A stretch of DNA of 64,000 bases from Gemmatimonadota bacterium (GCA_018660835.1 JABJJN010000024.1:64501-128500); one strand, 5' to 3'. Positions 1 through 11,342 are shown, counted from the first letter of the stretch. Numbers and translations: made by a program. The notes: generated by a model from the sequence alone, not told the origin.

Positions 1-2
1 TC

Positions 3-428
3 TCTAAGGCCCTCGGTTGTACAGAGACGAGAATTGGTTCCTATGTCTGGGAAGGGATGACGCGAGTTGGCAAACGAGATGACCTACATCCACAACGTTG
101 CCCTTTGCGCATGGTGACCACCGTGGTCTCCACCAACGTAGAAGGGCAGATTGTCATCGACGCCGGACAGAAGGCTTTCACAAGCTATCCGCCTGCCCCG
201 TACGGATACTGCCTTGAATATCCTGAGATCTTCATCAAGGGGATGTCTGTCGAACACGGCCACGTGGACATTACCGGGAGCGACCATAGATTCAAGGTTG
301 GTGAGATACTGTCGTGGATTCCCTTGCATGGAGGCATGACGACGAATCTTCATGATCGACTGATCGCCTTGAGGCAGGACGAAGTGATTGACGAGTGGAC
401 CGTCGACGGCCGCGGCCGCACACAATAG
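3..428 (+). CDS. D-threonine aldolase / D-serine dehydratase-like PLP enzyme, C-terminal part (5' truncated by window)
   Basis: The reading frame is open from the left edge (first full codon at base 3), so only the C-terminal ~141 residues are present. They match the C-terminal beta domain of fold-type III PLP enzymes of the DSD1/D-threonine aldolase group: a TETRIGSYVW start of the domain, a VIDAGQKAF strand, and a metal-site loop PLHGGMTTN followed by DRLIALR. Family members act on D-threonine or D-serine with PLP and a divalent metal; the PLP lysine would lie upstream of the window. Oddity: the metal loop usually reads H-x-C (or H-x-D), but here it reads H-G-G, so the second metal ligand seems lost. 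Substrate cannot be told. The next gene begins 37 bases downstream on the same strand. Confidence 0.75.
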   Translation, partial: SKALGCTETRIGSYVWEGMTRVGKRDDLHPQRCPLRMVTTVVSTNVEGQIVIDAGQKAFTSYPPAPYGYCLEYPEIFIKGMSVEHGHVDITGSDHRFKVGEILSWIPLHGGMTTNLHDRLIALRQDEVIDEWTVDGRGRTQ

Positions 429-465
429 CACCCACGGAAATTCTTTACCGGAGCCCTGACGAACC

Positions 466-1362
466 ATGGAAGTACAGCCCCCGACTGCCAACATTATCGA
501 TGTCGACGCAGCCAGTTTTGAACAGATCGTCCTGCAGGGATCACAAGGCAAGACCATCGTTGTTGACTTCTGGGCGCCCTGGTGCGGTCCCTGCAAGACC
601 CTCACACCGATTCTTGAAGAAGTCGTCACCCAACTGGGCGCCAACGTGATTCTCGCCAAGGTGAATGTCGACGAGAATCAGGAATTAGCGGGGGCATTGC
701 GTGTGCAAAGCATTCCGGCTGTGAAAATCGTCAAGGATGGTCAATTGGTGGACGAATTCACGGGCGCCTTACCCCGTGAACAAGTCGAGCAGATGCTACG
801 CAAACACGTGCCGGAGGCGGAACCCACCGAGGCCGAAGAAACAGCCGATCTGGCAGACGCTGCGCGGCAGCGTCTGGAAGCAGGAGATCATCTGGGCGCC
901 GACGAACTGTTCGCCCAGGCACTTCGAGATGACGCCGACAATGGCGCCGCCCTGCTCGGACTGGCGCGACTCAGGCTCTTGCAGGAAGCAGATGAAGCCG
1001 AGGTCCGGGAGTTGGTGGGGCGCATCGAGGAAGGCACCAGCGAATGGGAGCAGGGCAAGGCCCTTCTGACTCACCTCGAATTCCGACAGTTGTGTCAGGA
1101 AGCCGGGGGGCGCCAGGTGTGCGCCGAGAAACTTTTGGCGAACCCGACCGACTCCGAGGCACGTTATCTGATGGGCTGTTGCTCTGCCGTGAGCGGTGAC
1201 TATGCCAGCGCCCTCAAGGAGTGGTTTTCAATCATCGAGGATGACCGCAACTTCCGCGATGGTGCCGCCAAGGATGCGATGGTCTCTGTGTTCCACCTGC
1301 TAGGTCGCCAGCATCCGGCCGTCGATGACTACCCGCAGAGACTGTACCGAACACTGTATTGA
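466..1362 (+). CDS. Thioredoxin-domain/TPR co-chaperone (CnoX/YbbN-like)
   Basis: This 298-residue protein has an N-terminal thioredoxin fold (about residues 8-112) with the active site WCGPC at 39-43 and the cis-proline region SIPAV. An acidic linker follows, then a helical alanine-rich tail (about 130-298) of TPR-like repeats. That order and length match the YbbN/CnoX family (about 280-300 residues), holdase-type thioredoxins that protect proteins from oxidation and hand them to GroEL or DnaK. The E. coli protein lacks a redox-active CxxC, whereas here both cysteines are present, so real disulfide chemistry is likely. The start ATG has GGAG about 11 bases upstream. It is cytoplasmic, with no signal peptide. 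It converges on the MBL gene at 1396. Confidence 0.85.
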   Translation: MEVQPPTANIIDVDAASFEQIVLQGSQGKTIVVDFWAPWCGPCKTLTPILEEVVTQLGANVILAKVNVDENQELAGALRVQSIPAVKIVKDGQLVDEFTGALPREQVEQMLRKHVPEAEPTEAEETADLADAARQRLEAGDHLGADELFAQALRDDADNGAALLGLARLRLLQEADEAEVRELVGRIEEGTSEWEQGKALLTHLEFRQLCQEAGGRQVCAEKLLANPTDSEARYLMGCCSAVSGDYASALKEWFSIIEDDRNFRDGAAKDAMVSVFHLLGRQHPAVDDYPQRLYRTLY

Positions 1363-1395
1363 GTTCGATCGCGGTGCAGCACCACGGTCGGGCAA

Positions 1396-2193
1396 CTACA
1401 CCCAGGCTGCCTGACCTGGGCCGAGAATCTTGACGCGTTGACCCTTGCGGGCGACACGTGTGTTTGGGAACCCCTCTTTTGCACGCGACAACATCGCCGC
1501 TGCCTGATCAGTCTGGTAATGGACGAGGGCGAGACTGCTCGTCGAGGACTCCTGCGCCACACGCGCAGCGTCTTGTGGCCGCGAGTGTAGATAGCGCTGG
1601 TTTATGCCCGAAGCCGTCGGCGGCGCTGCCGCCTCGTGGATCAACACATCGCAATCCTTGGCAAACTCCGCCAGACCTTCGTGATATGCTGTGTCTCCTG
1701 TGATCACAACACTGCCTCGCGTCACCGTGTCCGTGAAGCGATAGCTTCTGGCATCCAGGGGGTGGAATGCTCGGCCCACATCGACGCGCAGATCACCGAT
1801 TTCGATTGATTCGTCAGGGTATACGTGGTGAATTTCGTGTTCCGGAACGACCTGGGGATATCGATCCGCCTGCAGAAAAGCAAGGGCAGCTGACGTCACG
1901 GGTGTGAGGTCTTGAGGGCCGTATAGGTGTAAGGGCCCAGCTTCTCGATCAGCGGCAGCGCGCTTGCTGTTGAGAAACAGGACGCCAGGCAAGCCGATCA
2001 CGTGATCATGGTGGCAGTGTGTGATAAAGATGTGATCGATATCGGTGGGGGCGACCCCGAGGGCTTGCACGCTAATACCCGCGTTGAAGCCGACATCGAC
2101 GAGGATGTCGCCGTTGACGAGAAAACAAGTGCTCTCTTCGCCATCACCTGGATATGCACTGCTGACACCGATGAACGCGACTTCCAGGGCCAT
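1396..2193 (-). CDS. MBL-fold metallo-hydrolase (RNase Z-like)
   Basis: This 265-residue protein has the metallo-beta-lactamase fold. The zinc motif HCHHDH is in THCHHDHVIGLPG (about residues 59-71), with a later VITGDTAYHEG metal-bridging aspartate and a histidine near the C-terminus (LVHYQ). Length and layout fit ribonuclease Z/phosphodiesterase-like members rather than glyoxalase II. The exosite arm typical of tRNA-processing RNase Z is not evident, so a small-molecule phosphodiesterase or lactonase role is equally possible. SD GGAG sits 5 bases before the ATG. It is the last gene of a minus-strand trio behind the Ldh2 dehydrogenase and fucU, which points to a sugar-derived substrate (inference). 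Confidence 0.8.
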   Translation of the reverse strand: MALEVAFIGVSSAYPGDGEESTCFLVNGDILVDVGFNAGISVQALGVAPTDIDHIFITHCHHDHVIGLPGVLFLNSKRAAADREAGPLHLYGPQDLTPVTSAALAFLQADRYPQVVPEHEIHHVYPDESIEIGDLRVDVGRAFHPLDARSYRFTDTVTRGSVVITGDTAYHEGLAEFAKDCDVLIHEAAAPPTASGINQRYLHSRPQDAARVAQESSTSSLALVHYQTDQAAAMLSRAKEGFPNTRVARKGQRVKILGPGQAAWV

Positions 2194-2224
2194 TCTAACT
2201 CCTTGTCGTATTTCGTGGCGCCGA

Positions 2225-2659
2225 TCAGTCGATCGGCGTGACGCCCTTCTTCAGAATGACGTTGCCATACTTGGCTGTTTCCCCCGTCATGACGACAGCA
2301 TAGGCTGCTTGCGCTCGTTCGTAGAACGTGAAACGCTCAAGCTGAGCGATCGGTGGCGTTGCAGGCCAATGGCGATCGACAACATGTCGATAGGACGCCT
2401 CGACGCTCGGATCGAGTTGGTCGCCCGGCACGGGGGCCATCATGATGACTGGATCCTCGACATAAGCGTCCAGACAGAACAAGGGCAGGATCGCTTCCAG
2501 GAGATCTGGCACTCGAAGTCCGTCTGACCTCAGACACCGGCGTCCCATGGACTCACCTGGAAAGTGTGCATCTGCCAGGACAATCTCGTCCCCGTGGCCC
2601 ATGCGATACAACTCGGCGAGCAGTTCAGGACTCAGCAAGGGGGAGATACCGACGAGCAT
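2225..2659 (-). CDS. fucU: L-fucose mutarotase (FucU/RbsD family)
   Basis: The 144-residue protein matches FucU along its full length: the [13 protein letters not shown] start, the [14 protein letters not shown] signature with the catalytic histidine region (about residues 21-34), [10 protein letters not shown], and the C-terminal [16 protein letters not shown] followed by [10 protein letters not shown]. The enzyme interconverts alpha and beta anomers of L-fucose or related pyranoses and works in the cytoplasm. The SD is near perfect (AAGGAGG before the ATG). Neighbours are an Ldh2-type dehydrogenase upstream and an MBL hydrolase downstream on the same strand. There is no fucose isomerase or kinase in the window, so the pathway may be oxidative. 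RbsD (ribose pyranase) is the alternative, but the signature favours FucU. Confidence 0.9.
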   Translation of the reverse strand: MLVGISPLLSPELLAELYRMGHGDEIVLADAHFPGESMGRRCLRSDGLRVPDLLEAILPLFCLDAYVEDPVIMMAPVPGDQLDPSVEASYRHVVDRHWPATPPIAQLERFTFYERAQAAYAVVMTGETAKYGNVILKKGVTPID

Positions 2660-2711
2660 CGCTGTCCTCCTTATCCGTCGAGGGGTGCATTCTTATCAAG
2701 GTATTCAATGT

Positions 2712-3692
2712 CTACCATGGCACTTCGATGCCGATCTGTTGCGCGACCTCCTCCAACCGTTGCCGATGATCAGCTCCCACTGGCACGCCTTCAGCTTTGA
2801 AAAGCGCTTCCTGCTCCGCTTCGACACCGCCGGCCATGTAGGAGGCCTTGAATCCCTGCAGAGGCGTCAACTCGCGCACAGCACGGACGTATTCGTCCAT
2901 TTGCGCGCGAAACGTGGCTGCCTCGGCGAATAGATCGATGCGGAATGTGATCACCAGAGATCCCTGGTTTGCTCCCGGCCAGTTCCATCGCGGCGGAGTC
3001 CCATGTAGAGGAAGGCCCGAAAGTAGTCCTCCCCAAGACTGGCAGATCTCACCCATGCCGATGCAGCGCAGGACCAGACCAGGTGCGAGGTTGGCGATCT
3101 GGTCGCGATGAGGTGAACTCGCATACAGATCGTGCATGGCACCGAAGTCGAGCACGAGCGAGCTCTCTTCACCTGCAGGTGCACCGAAGGCCATCGGTGA
3201 TCCTCCAGCGGCAGCATAGATCGAATCCCCCGGATTCAAGTTCAGCTGCACGCCTGACGTAACAAACGTTAGCAGATCGTGTTCGAGGGGCATTCTCGCG
3301 TAGATACCCGCTGCACCAAAGTGACCGTGGTTGCGCGTAGACATCACGGCGATCCCCGTCTGCTTCGCCTTCTCAATCACCTTCAAGGTGCCCTCGTGAG
3401 AGGGGAAATATCCGAGTCCGCCATCGCCGTCGACGAGGATGCTGCTCGGTGTTTCCTGGACGATGTGAACATTGGGCTCATTGTTCAGTTTGCCATCACG
3501 CATAAGAAGTGCATAGGTCGCAATCTGCTGGGTTCCGTGGCTGAAGATGCCCCGCAGGTCATTGCGACTGAGCAATGTACCCAGCAGTTTGGCCTTGTCC
3601 TCGGGCAGTCCCACTTTGATCGCTGCTGTGGCGACGAAGTCACGCAAGTCTTCATGGGAGACGCGAATATGTTCGTCTGGAGGTTGATTCAT
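2712..3692 (-). CDS. Ldh2/malate-lactate dehydrogenase family oxidoreductase
   Basis: The 326-residue protein belongs to the Ldh2 (malate/L-sulfolactate/L-lactate/ureidoglycolate) NAD(P)-dependent dehydrogenase family. Visible marks are DLRGIFSHGTQQI with the conserved catalytic histidine near residue 54, the DGDGGLGYFPSHEG segment, STRNHGHFGAAG (about residues 118-129) and MAFGAPAG. These enzymes reduce or oxidise 2-oxo/2-hydroxy acids and do not have a Rossmann fold. The start ATG has AGAGGA 5 bases upstream. It is the first gene of the trio with fucU and the MBL hydrolase and is divergent from the GH88 operon across a 392-base gap. The exact hydroxy acid cannot be read from sequence. A C-terminal sugar-acid role is inferred from context only. 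Confidence 0.8.
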   Translation of the reverse strand: MNQPPDEHIRVSHEDLRDFVATAAIKVGLPEDKAKLLGTLLSRNDLRGIFSHGTQQIATYALLMRDGKLNNEPNVHIVQETPSSILVDGDGGLGYFPSHEGTLKVIEKAKQTGIAVMSTRNHGHFGAAGIYARMPLEHDLLTFVTSGVQLNLNPGDSIYAAAGGSPMAFGAPAGEESSLVLDFGAMHDLYASSPHRDQIANLAPGLVLRCIGMGEICQSWGGLLSGLPLHGTPPRWNWPGANQGSLVITFRIDLFAEAATFRAQMDEYVRAVRELTPLQGFKASYMAGGVEAEQEALFKAEGVPVGADHRQRLEEVAQQIGIEVPW

Positions 3693-4084
3693 GTTGTCCT
3701 CTGGAGAGTAGCTTCTATTCAGGCAACGAAACTACCGCGTTTCGCTGTTGCGAGCTCTGTCTAATGTTGGATCAAGTTCCATCGCTCGGTCAACATGGTA
3801 TTTCGCTCACCGTCATCTTCCGCGCACGACAACCGAGCAATTTCGAGGCGGATAGGCAGTGCCATGCAAAGCCGTTGCCGCCACCGGGCCTGCGTGGTAT
3901 CTCATCCGGAGAAGGTAATAAACTTCACACTTCCCCCTGCACGCCATGGTTCGTTTCCCATTTTGTGGCCTAGCCGCGGAGTACTACACATCGAATCCAT
4001 ACTCGTTGACCCCTCTGCGGGCCACTTCTATCTTCGCGCCGCCTTCTCAGCCACCCTTCATCACCAGCCCGGAGTCCGGTCCAC
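3693..4084. other. Intergenic region between divergent sugar-catabolism operons
   Basis: This 392-base gap lies between the ldh2-fucU-MBL operon (minus) and the GH88 operon (plus). I see one sigma-70-like promoter facing the GH88 gene (listed separately). The short frames inside it lack SD sequences and recognisable domains. No convincing operator repeat was found. Confidence 0.5.
4006..4034 (+). promoter_or_regulatory. Candidate sigma-70 promoter for the GH88 operon
   Basis: TTGACC at 4006-4011 and TATCTT at 4029-4034 are separated by 17 bases (5/6 and 4/6 matches to consensus). This would place the transcript start near 4041, about 44 bases before the GTG start at 4085. It is a pattern match only. 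Confidence 0.35.
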
Positions 4085-5461
4085 GTGAAGATTCAGCGAC
4101 GCCTCACGGCTGCAAAACTGCAGCCCGCCATCAAGCGCTTCCTTCAACTGAGTGCGCGTAAGATTCTGTCTATCGACCGAACCTGGGACCCCGCCGAGGG
4201 TACTCCGGTGTTTACGCAGAAGGGGCAGTACACAACCCGCGGCTGGACTGAATGGACACAGGGCTTCCAGTATGGCTGTGCCATTCTGCAATTCGACATG
4301 ACCGATGACCATCAATTTCTCGAACTGGGGCGACGACAAACGGTGGATCGAATGGCTCCCCATGTGAGCCATGTAGGAGTGCATGACCACGGTTTTAACA
4401 ATCTGTCGACGTATGGAAATCTGCGACGACTCATGCGCGAGGGGCGAATGACCCACGATCCGCGCGAACTTGAGTTCTACGAGTTAGCCATCAAGTTGTC
4501 CGGCGCTGTGCAAGCAGCTCGCTGGACGCCGACAGCCCACGGCACAGGCTTCATCCATTCTTTCAACGGACCCCACTCCTTGTTTTCCGATACGATTCGT
4601 TCTTTGAGAATCCTGTGTCTGGCAGATCAATTGGGTCACGTGCTGATGGGAGAAGGAGACAAGGCGCACAATCTGTTGGGTCGTGCCATCGAACATGCCA
4701 TCACGACGGCCCGTTTCAATGTCTACTACGGCGAGGCCCGGGACACATGGGACCTTGCAGGACGCGTGGTACACGAGTCGATCTTCAATACGAAGGATGG
4801 CAACTACCGTTGCGCCAGTACCCAACAAGGGTATTCTGCCTTTTCCACCTGGACACGGGGGTTGTCATGGGTGCTGACAGGCTACGCGGAGCAACTTGAG
4901 TTCTTCCGTACGATCAAGGGTTCGCAGATCGAGCCACATGGCATCAGCAAACGCAAATTGATGACCATGATGGAACGTGCCGCGATCGCTGCAGCAGAAT
5001 TCCATATCGAAAACAGCTTCGCCGACGGCATCCCCTTCTGGGACACTGGGGCGCCAGGTGTCGCATCCTTTGGTCGATATACGAATACAGCGTCTGATCC
5101 AACCAACGATGTGGAGCCCCTTGATGCCTCTGCTGCTGCCATCAGCGCTCAGGGCTACCTACGTCTTGGCAATTACCTGCTCAGCAAGGGCGATAAATCG
5201 GCTGGCGAAAGGTATCGCGCCGCCGCTTTCACCATCGCCGAGGCACTCCTGCAAGAGCCTTATCTGTCGACGTCTTCTCGCCATCAAGGCATTACGTTGC
5301 ACTCGATCTATCACCGGCCGAACAACTGGGACTATATCCCCCGCGGCCGCAAGATCCCTTGCGGTGAATCTGCCATGTGGGGTGACTATCACACGATGGA
5401 GCTGGTGCAGTTGGTGAAGAGAGAAGCGGAAGGTGATACGTATCCGACGTTCTACAGCTAA
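4085..5461 (+). CDS. Glycoside hydrolase family 88 (unsaturated glucuronyl hydrolase-like)
   Basis: The 458-residue protein fits the GH88 (alpha/alpha)6 barrel: GVHDHGFNNLSTYG with the first catalytic aspartate (about residue 100), the FSTWTRGLSW segment, EPLDASAAAISAQGYLRL with the second catalytic aspartate (about residue 350), and the C-terminal HQGITLHS then MWGDYHTME signature. GH88 enzymes hydrate the vinyl ether of delta-4,5 unsaturated uronyl residues left by polysaccharide lyases. No signal peptide is seen, so it acts on imported oligosaccharides. The GTG start has GGAG at 4071-4074. It is followed 15 bases later by a sugar-acid dehydratase gene, consistent with uronate breakdown. 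GH105 is a less likely alternative. Confidence 0.8.
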   Translation: MKIQRRLTAAKLQPAIKRFLQLSARKILSIDRTWDPAEGTPVFTQKGQYTTRGWTEWTQGFQYGCAILQFDMTDDHQFLELGRRQTVDRMAPHVSHVGVHDHGFNNLSTYGNLRRLMREGRMTHDPRELEFYELAIKLSGAVQAARWTPTAHGTGFIHSFNGPHSLFSDTIRSLRILCLADQLGHVLMGEGDKAHNLLGRAIEHAITTARFNVYYGEARDTWDLAGRVVHESIFNTKDGNYRCASTQQGYSAFSTWTRGLSWVLTGYAEQLEFFRTIKGSQIEPHGISKRKLMTMMERAAIAAAEFHIENSFADGIPFWDTGAPGVASFGRYTNTASDPTNDVEPLDASAAAISAQGYLRLGNYLLSKGDKSAGERYRAAAFTIAEALLQEPYLSTSSRHQGITLHSIYHRPNNWDYIPRGRKIPCGESAMWGDYHTMELVQLVKREAEGDTYPTFYS

Positions 5462-5476
5462 CAGAAGGGTCACCCG

Positions 5477-6622
5477 ATGAAGATCACAGCGATCAAGACC
5501 TTCGTGGCTCGCTTCGGCAATCGTCCGCGCGCGCTCATCAAGGTGGAGACGGACGAAGGGATCTACGGATGGGGTGAGGCGTACTCGACGGGGCCAGACC
5601 TGTCTGTTGAGCCCGTCGCCGACTATCTATTCGAGATGATTGGCGGCGAAGATCCTCGCCGCATCGAATTCATCATGATGAAGTTGGCACAACAGTTCCG
5701 CTTCCCACCGGGTGGCGTGGGTCTGCCGGCTATTTCTGCTCTGGATCACGCATTGTGGGACATCTCGGGGAAAGCCGCTGGTTTGCCGGTGTACATGCTG
5801 CTTGGTGGCTCGGTACGCGACCGCATCCGCGTCTATCGGGGAATCGGTGGACGCGACGGCAAGGAAGCTGCCGACTCGGCGCGGCGCCTGCACGAGGAAT
5901 ATGGTTTTACCGCCTTCAAGACCAGCCCCTACAAGCTGGACCCTGACGCCAGTCGTTGGGGCCGTGTCTGCTCGGAGGCGGCCAAGTATTTCGAAGAGCT
6001 GCGGGTCAATACGCCTGACGATTGGGAGTTTGCCTTCGATCCACACGCCAAGATCTTTGAACCCATACAGGCATTGCAGTTAGCAGATGCACTGGCCCCG
6101 TACGATCCCTACTTCTACGAGGAGCCGCTGCGTCCTGAGAACATTCCCCAGTGGGCCCGACTTCGTGAGCAGATGCGAGTCCCCCTGGCAACAGGCGAGA
6201 GTCTCTACGGTCGTTTTGAGTTTCTGGATCTGATGGCAGCCAATGCGGCGGACATCATTCAGCCCGACGTGTGCATCTGCGGCGGCCTACTGGAAATGCG
6301 CAAGATTGCAGCGATCGCCGAAGCTCACTATGTCAGTGTCGCACCGCACAATCCGATGGGACCGCTGGCAACGGCGGTCAACGTTCATTTCGCCGCTGCG
6401 ACCCACAACTTCAAGATTCTCGAATATCTGATTCCAACAGAGACCGAGTGGGGTGGTTGGGTCGACGAACCCTACATGCCGGTGGATGGTTATTTGCAAC
6501 TTCGACCAGATCGGCCGGGGTTGGGTGTCGAAGTCAATGAGGATGCCATCACTGCCAATGAATACGTCCATTGGCAACGCACCAGTCCCATTCGACCAGA
6601 CGGTTCGACGGGTTACATCTAG
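5477..6622 (+). CDS. Enolase-superfamily sugar-acid dehydratase (DgoD/mandelate racemase-like)
   Basis: The 381-residue protein has the mandelate racemase/enolase barrel. An N-terminal capping domain (1-125) is followed by the metal ligands in order: Asp in FAFDPHAKIF (about residue 187, with the DxH pair), Glu in FYEEPLRPEN (about 214) and Glu in ATGESLYGR (about 240). The acid/base histidine is in SVAPHNPMGPLA (about 290). This ligand and DxH pattern is that of D-galactonate/D-gluconate/D-mannonate-type dehydratases, which convert aldonic acids to 2-keto-3-deoxy acids. SD AAGGG precedes the ATG. It lies between GH88 and an isochorismatase-like gene in one plus-strand operon. The exact aldonate is not determinable by reading. 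Confidence 0.8.
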   Translation: MKITAIKTFVARFGNRPRALIKVETDEGIYGWGEAYSTGPDLSVEPVADYLFEMIGGEDPRRIEFIMMKLAQQFRFPPGGVGLPAISALDHALWDISGKAAGLPVYMLLGGSVRDRIRVYRGIGGRDGKEAADSARRLHEEYGFTAFKTSPYKLDPDASRWGRVCSEAAKYFEELRVNTPDDWEFAFDPHAKIFEPIQALQLADALAPYDPYFYEEPLRPENIPQWARLREQMRVPLATGESLYGRFEFLDLMAANAADIIQPDVCICGGLLEMRKIAAIAEAHYVSVAPHNPMGPLATAVNVHFAAATHNFKILEYLIPTETEWGGWVDEPYMPVDGYLQLRPDRPGLGVEVNEDAITANEYVHWQRTSPIRPDGSTGYI

Positions 6623-6631
6623 GGTGCGGCC

Positions 6632-7171
6632 ATGCTGAAAGTGGAAAGCACAGCGATTGTCCTCATCGATGTTCAGGGAAAGCTTGCGTCCCTCATGTTC
6701 GAACGCGAGCGGCTCGTGCAGAATCTGCAGATCCTGCTCAAGAGTGCGCACATTCTCGACCTGCCGATTCTATGGCTCGAGCAATATCCGCAGGGACTCG
6801 GTCCAACGATCCCCGAACTAGCCGCTATTCTGGACGGCGAGACGCCCATTTCCAAGACCTCCTTTAGCGCATGTGGCGAACCCAACTTTATGGAGGCCCT
6901 CGCACAGAGCGGCTGCAAACAGGCGATGGTGGCAGGCATCGAAAGTCACGTCTGCGTCTATCAGACGACGCGGGATCTTCTTGCTGAAGATCTCGAAGTA
7001 GAAGTCATCGGTGATGCAGTCTCCTCGCGGACGGAGGCCAACTACAAACTTGGCATCCAACGCATGGCAAACATGGGTGCGACGATCTCATCCGTGGAAA
7101 TGTGCCTGTTCGAATTGCTGCGCGAGGCAGGCAGCGACGTTTTCAAGCAGATTTCGCGGTTGGTTCGTTGA
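6632..7171 (+). CDS. Isochorismatase-family cysteine hydrolase (YcaC-like)
   Basis: The 179-residue protein has the isochorismatase-like alpha/beta fold with an intact Asp-Lys-Cys triad: Asp in VLIDVQGKL (about residue 12), Lys in ISKTSFSAC (about 77) and Cys in IESHVCVYQT (about 111). Length and sequence resemble YcaC-type hydrolases of unknown physiological substrate. It starts nine bases after the sugar-acid dehydratase stop, so the two are probably co-transcribed with GH88. It ends 12 bases before the convergent enolase-like gene. The family includes amidases such as nicotinamidase, but the metal-binding aspartate/histidine set of nicotinamidase is not apparent. Function within sugar catabolism is unknown. 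Confidence 0.8.
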   Translation: MLKVESTAIVLIDVQGKLASLMFERERLVQNLQILLKSAHILDLPILWLEQYPQGLGPTIPELAAILDGETPISKTSFSACGEPNFMEALAQSGCKQAMVAGIESHVCVYQTTRDLLAEDLEVEVIGDAVSSRTEANYKLGIQRMANMGATISSVEMCLFELLREAGSDVFKQISRLVR

Positions 7172-7183
7172 GGTAGACGAGTC

Positions 7184-8425
7184 CTAGCCGAAGAGCTCCT
7201 TGTAGCGTCGGTCAAAGTCGTCCGATCCGTCATCCAGTCCTCGCTCCAAACGCACACCGGGCAGGAAACCCGGCAACTTGCCATCGAGGAAGTCCTGCCG
7301 ATAGCTGCCATCCGGGTAGTGGCTCAGCCGCTTGTCGGGCCAGTGGATGGTGTGGATCTCCCGCGGCGCGGGACGAGTGAAATCATCAGCCACGCGAAAT
7401 CCCTCGACGGCCTCCCAATCTACCTCGACACCAAGCCCCGGCGCATCGGGAACCTGCAAGTGCCCTCCGGAGATCTCGAACTCGGTCAGCAGCGTGTGAC
7501 TGTAGATGTTGATGCAAGGAATGGCCGGCCAGCGGGCCTGTGGTAGCACAGCGCCTAGATGGGCGGCGAAAGTCGTAGTCAGTCCGGTGCCAACCATCTG
7601 CAGCCAGAACGGCATCTTCGCGTGACCCGCCAACGTGCCTTGACTCATGACCGTGCTGGCACCACCGCCGATGACAAATCCGTCGCAGACCCCCTCGCGA
7701 ATCGCCGTCATGACAGGCGGGCTGCCAAAATGCATGGCAATGGGGCTGGCGATCTTTTTCCGCAGAGCGGCGTTTCCTGCGACGTCATCCTGGGGAATAG
7801 GTGATTCAATGATCGCCAGCACAGGAAAGGTTTCTTCAAGACGCCGCAGCAGTGGCGCCGCGTGGTCCACACCAAGGAGCAGTCCGTTGAAGTCAGCATC
7901 GAGCTGAAAGTGATCGGATGTCGCTTCACTCACCGCTTCGAGCTGGTCCTCAATGTCGAACCAGGGGCGCGCCTTCACCTTCATCGTGGTGAACCCCGCC
8001 GCTTCGGCCGCTGCCGCTTCAGCTGCCCACAGGCGAGGCGCCATGTCCTGGGCCCACCACGACACGGGACATGCCTCTCTGTGTTGATCTCCAAGCAGCC
8101 TGTGGATGGGCACCTTCGCCGTCTGTCCGACCGCATCGAAGATTGCCATCTGCAGTCCTGCTCCCAGTTTGTCCTGCCACATGAGGTCCATGGCGTTGCC
8201 GCCGATGTGTGCCGTTGCACCATCATCCTCAATACTTCCCCACGTGTAGTTGTCGAGTGTCTCGCCCACACCCAGGGCCCCGGATGCCAGACTCACACGA
8301 TACAGATCGACGACGGACCAACCTGGTACCCGAATGTCTGTTGTATGAGCACAGCGCTCGTGGAAGGGAACATTGAGTCGCCATCGCTCGATGTTCGTAA
8401 TCGTGAAATCGGAATTGTTCGCCAT
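7184..8425 (-). CDS. Divergent enolase-superfamily protein
   Basis: The 413-residue protein has the N-terminal capping and barrel layout of the mandelate racemase/muconate lactonizing group. The KVKAR motif (second-strand catalytic lysines, about residue 175), Asp in QLDADFNG (about 200) and Glu in AIIESP (about 230) are visible. Where the third metal ligand is expected (normally GES or similar) the sequence reads IAMHFGSPP, with no acid, and the later barrel reads WLQMVGTGL rather than a catalytic histidine. It is therefore either a member with altered chemistry or a non-catalytic paralogue. SD GAGGA precedes the ATG. It is convergent with the sugar operon and separated from aconitase by a terminator. 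Confidence 0.7.
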   Translation of the reverse strand: MANNSDFTITNIERWRLNVPFHERCAHTTDIRVPGWSVVDLYRVSLASGALGVGETLDNYTWGSIEDDGATAHIGGNAMDLMWQDKLGAGLQMAIFDAVGQTAKVPIHRLLGDQHREACPVSWWAQDMAPRLWAAEAAAAEAAGFTTMKVKARPWFDIEDQLEAVSEATSDHFQLDADFNGLLLGVDHAAPLLRRLEETFPVLAIIESPIPQDDVAGNAALRKKIASPIAMHFGSPPVMTAIREGVCDGFVIGGGASTVMSQGTLAGHAKMPFWLQMVGTGLTTTFAAHLGAVLPQARWPAIPCINIYSHTLLTEFEISGGHLQVPDAPGLGVEVDWEAVEGFRVADDFTRPAPREIHTIHWPDKRLSHYPDGSYRQDFLDGKLPGFLPGVRLERGLDDGSDDFDRRYKELFG

Positions 8426-8463
8426 CGATTCCTCGTCTTTGTGAATTGCACAGAAACTGGTAC

Positions 8464-8497
8464 AAAAAAACGGCCCCGGACAATGGGTCCGGAGCCG
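8464..8497 (-). terminator. Intrinsic terminator of aconitase
   Basis: On the minus strand an 11-bp stem (CGGCTCCGGAC pairing with GTCCGGGGCCG, two G-T wobbles) and a 5-base loop are followed by seven T. It sits about 50 bases after the aconitase stop, in the right orientation. Confidence 0.85.
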
Positions 8498-8549
8498 CCT
8501 AAGATGGTGTCAGCCCGCAGACAGCGCCATCAGTTGAGAATCGCAGGTG

Positions 8550-11231
<2,682 letters not shown>

Positions 11232-11342
11232 GGAGCCGCTCCTGTTCAAAAATCGCTGTCAGGCGGTCGGATATGAGTATCTGTTGTCATAGAGAGTCGG
11301 AGCCGTGATCGCGGGTGTCAAGGATCGCCCGATGCTGCTAAC

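Noticed and set aside
2045..2527. 160-codon plus-strand frame over the MBL and fucU genes
   Set aside because: It spans two clear minus-strand genes, and its protein has no family features.
3764..4161. Short plus-strand frames in the 3693-4084 gap
   Set aside because: No SD, no domain and no conserved pattern visible; the gap is better read as a promoter region.
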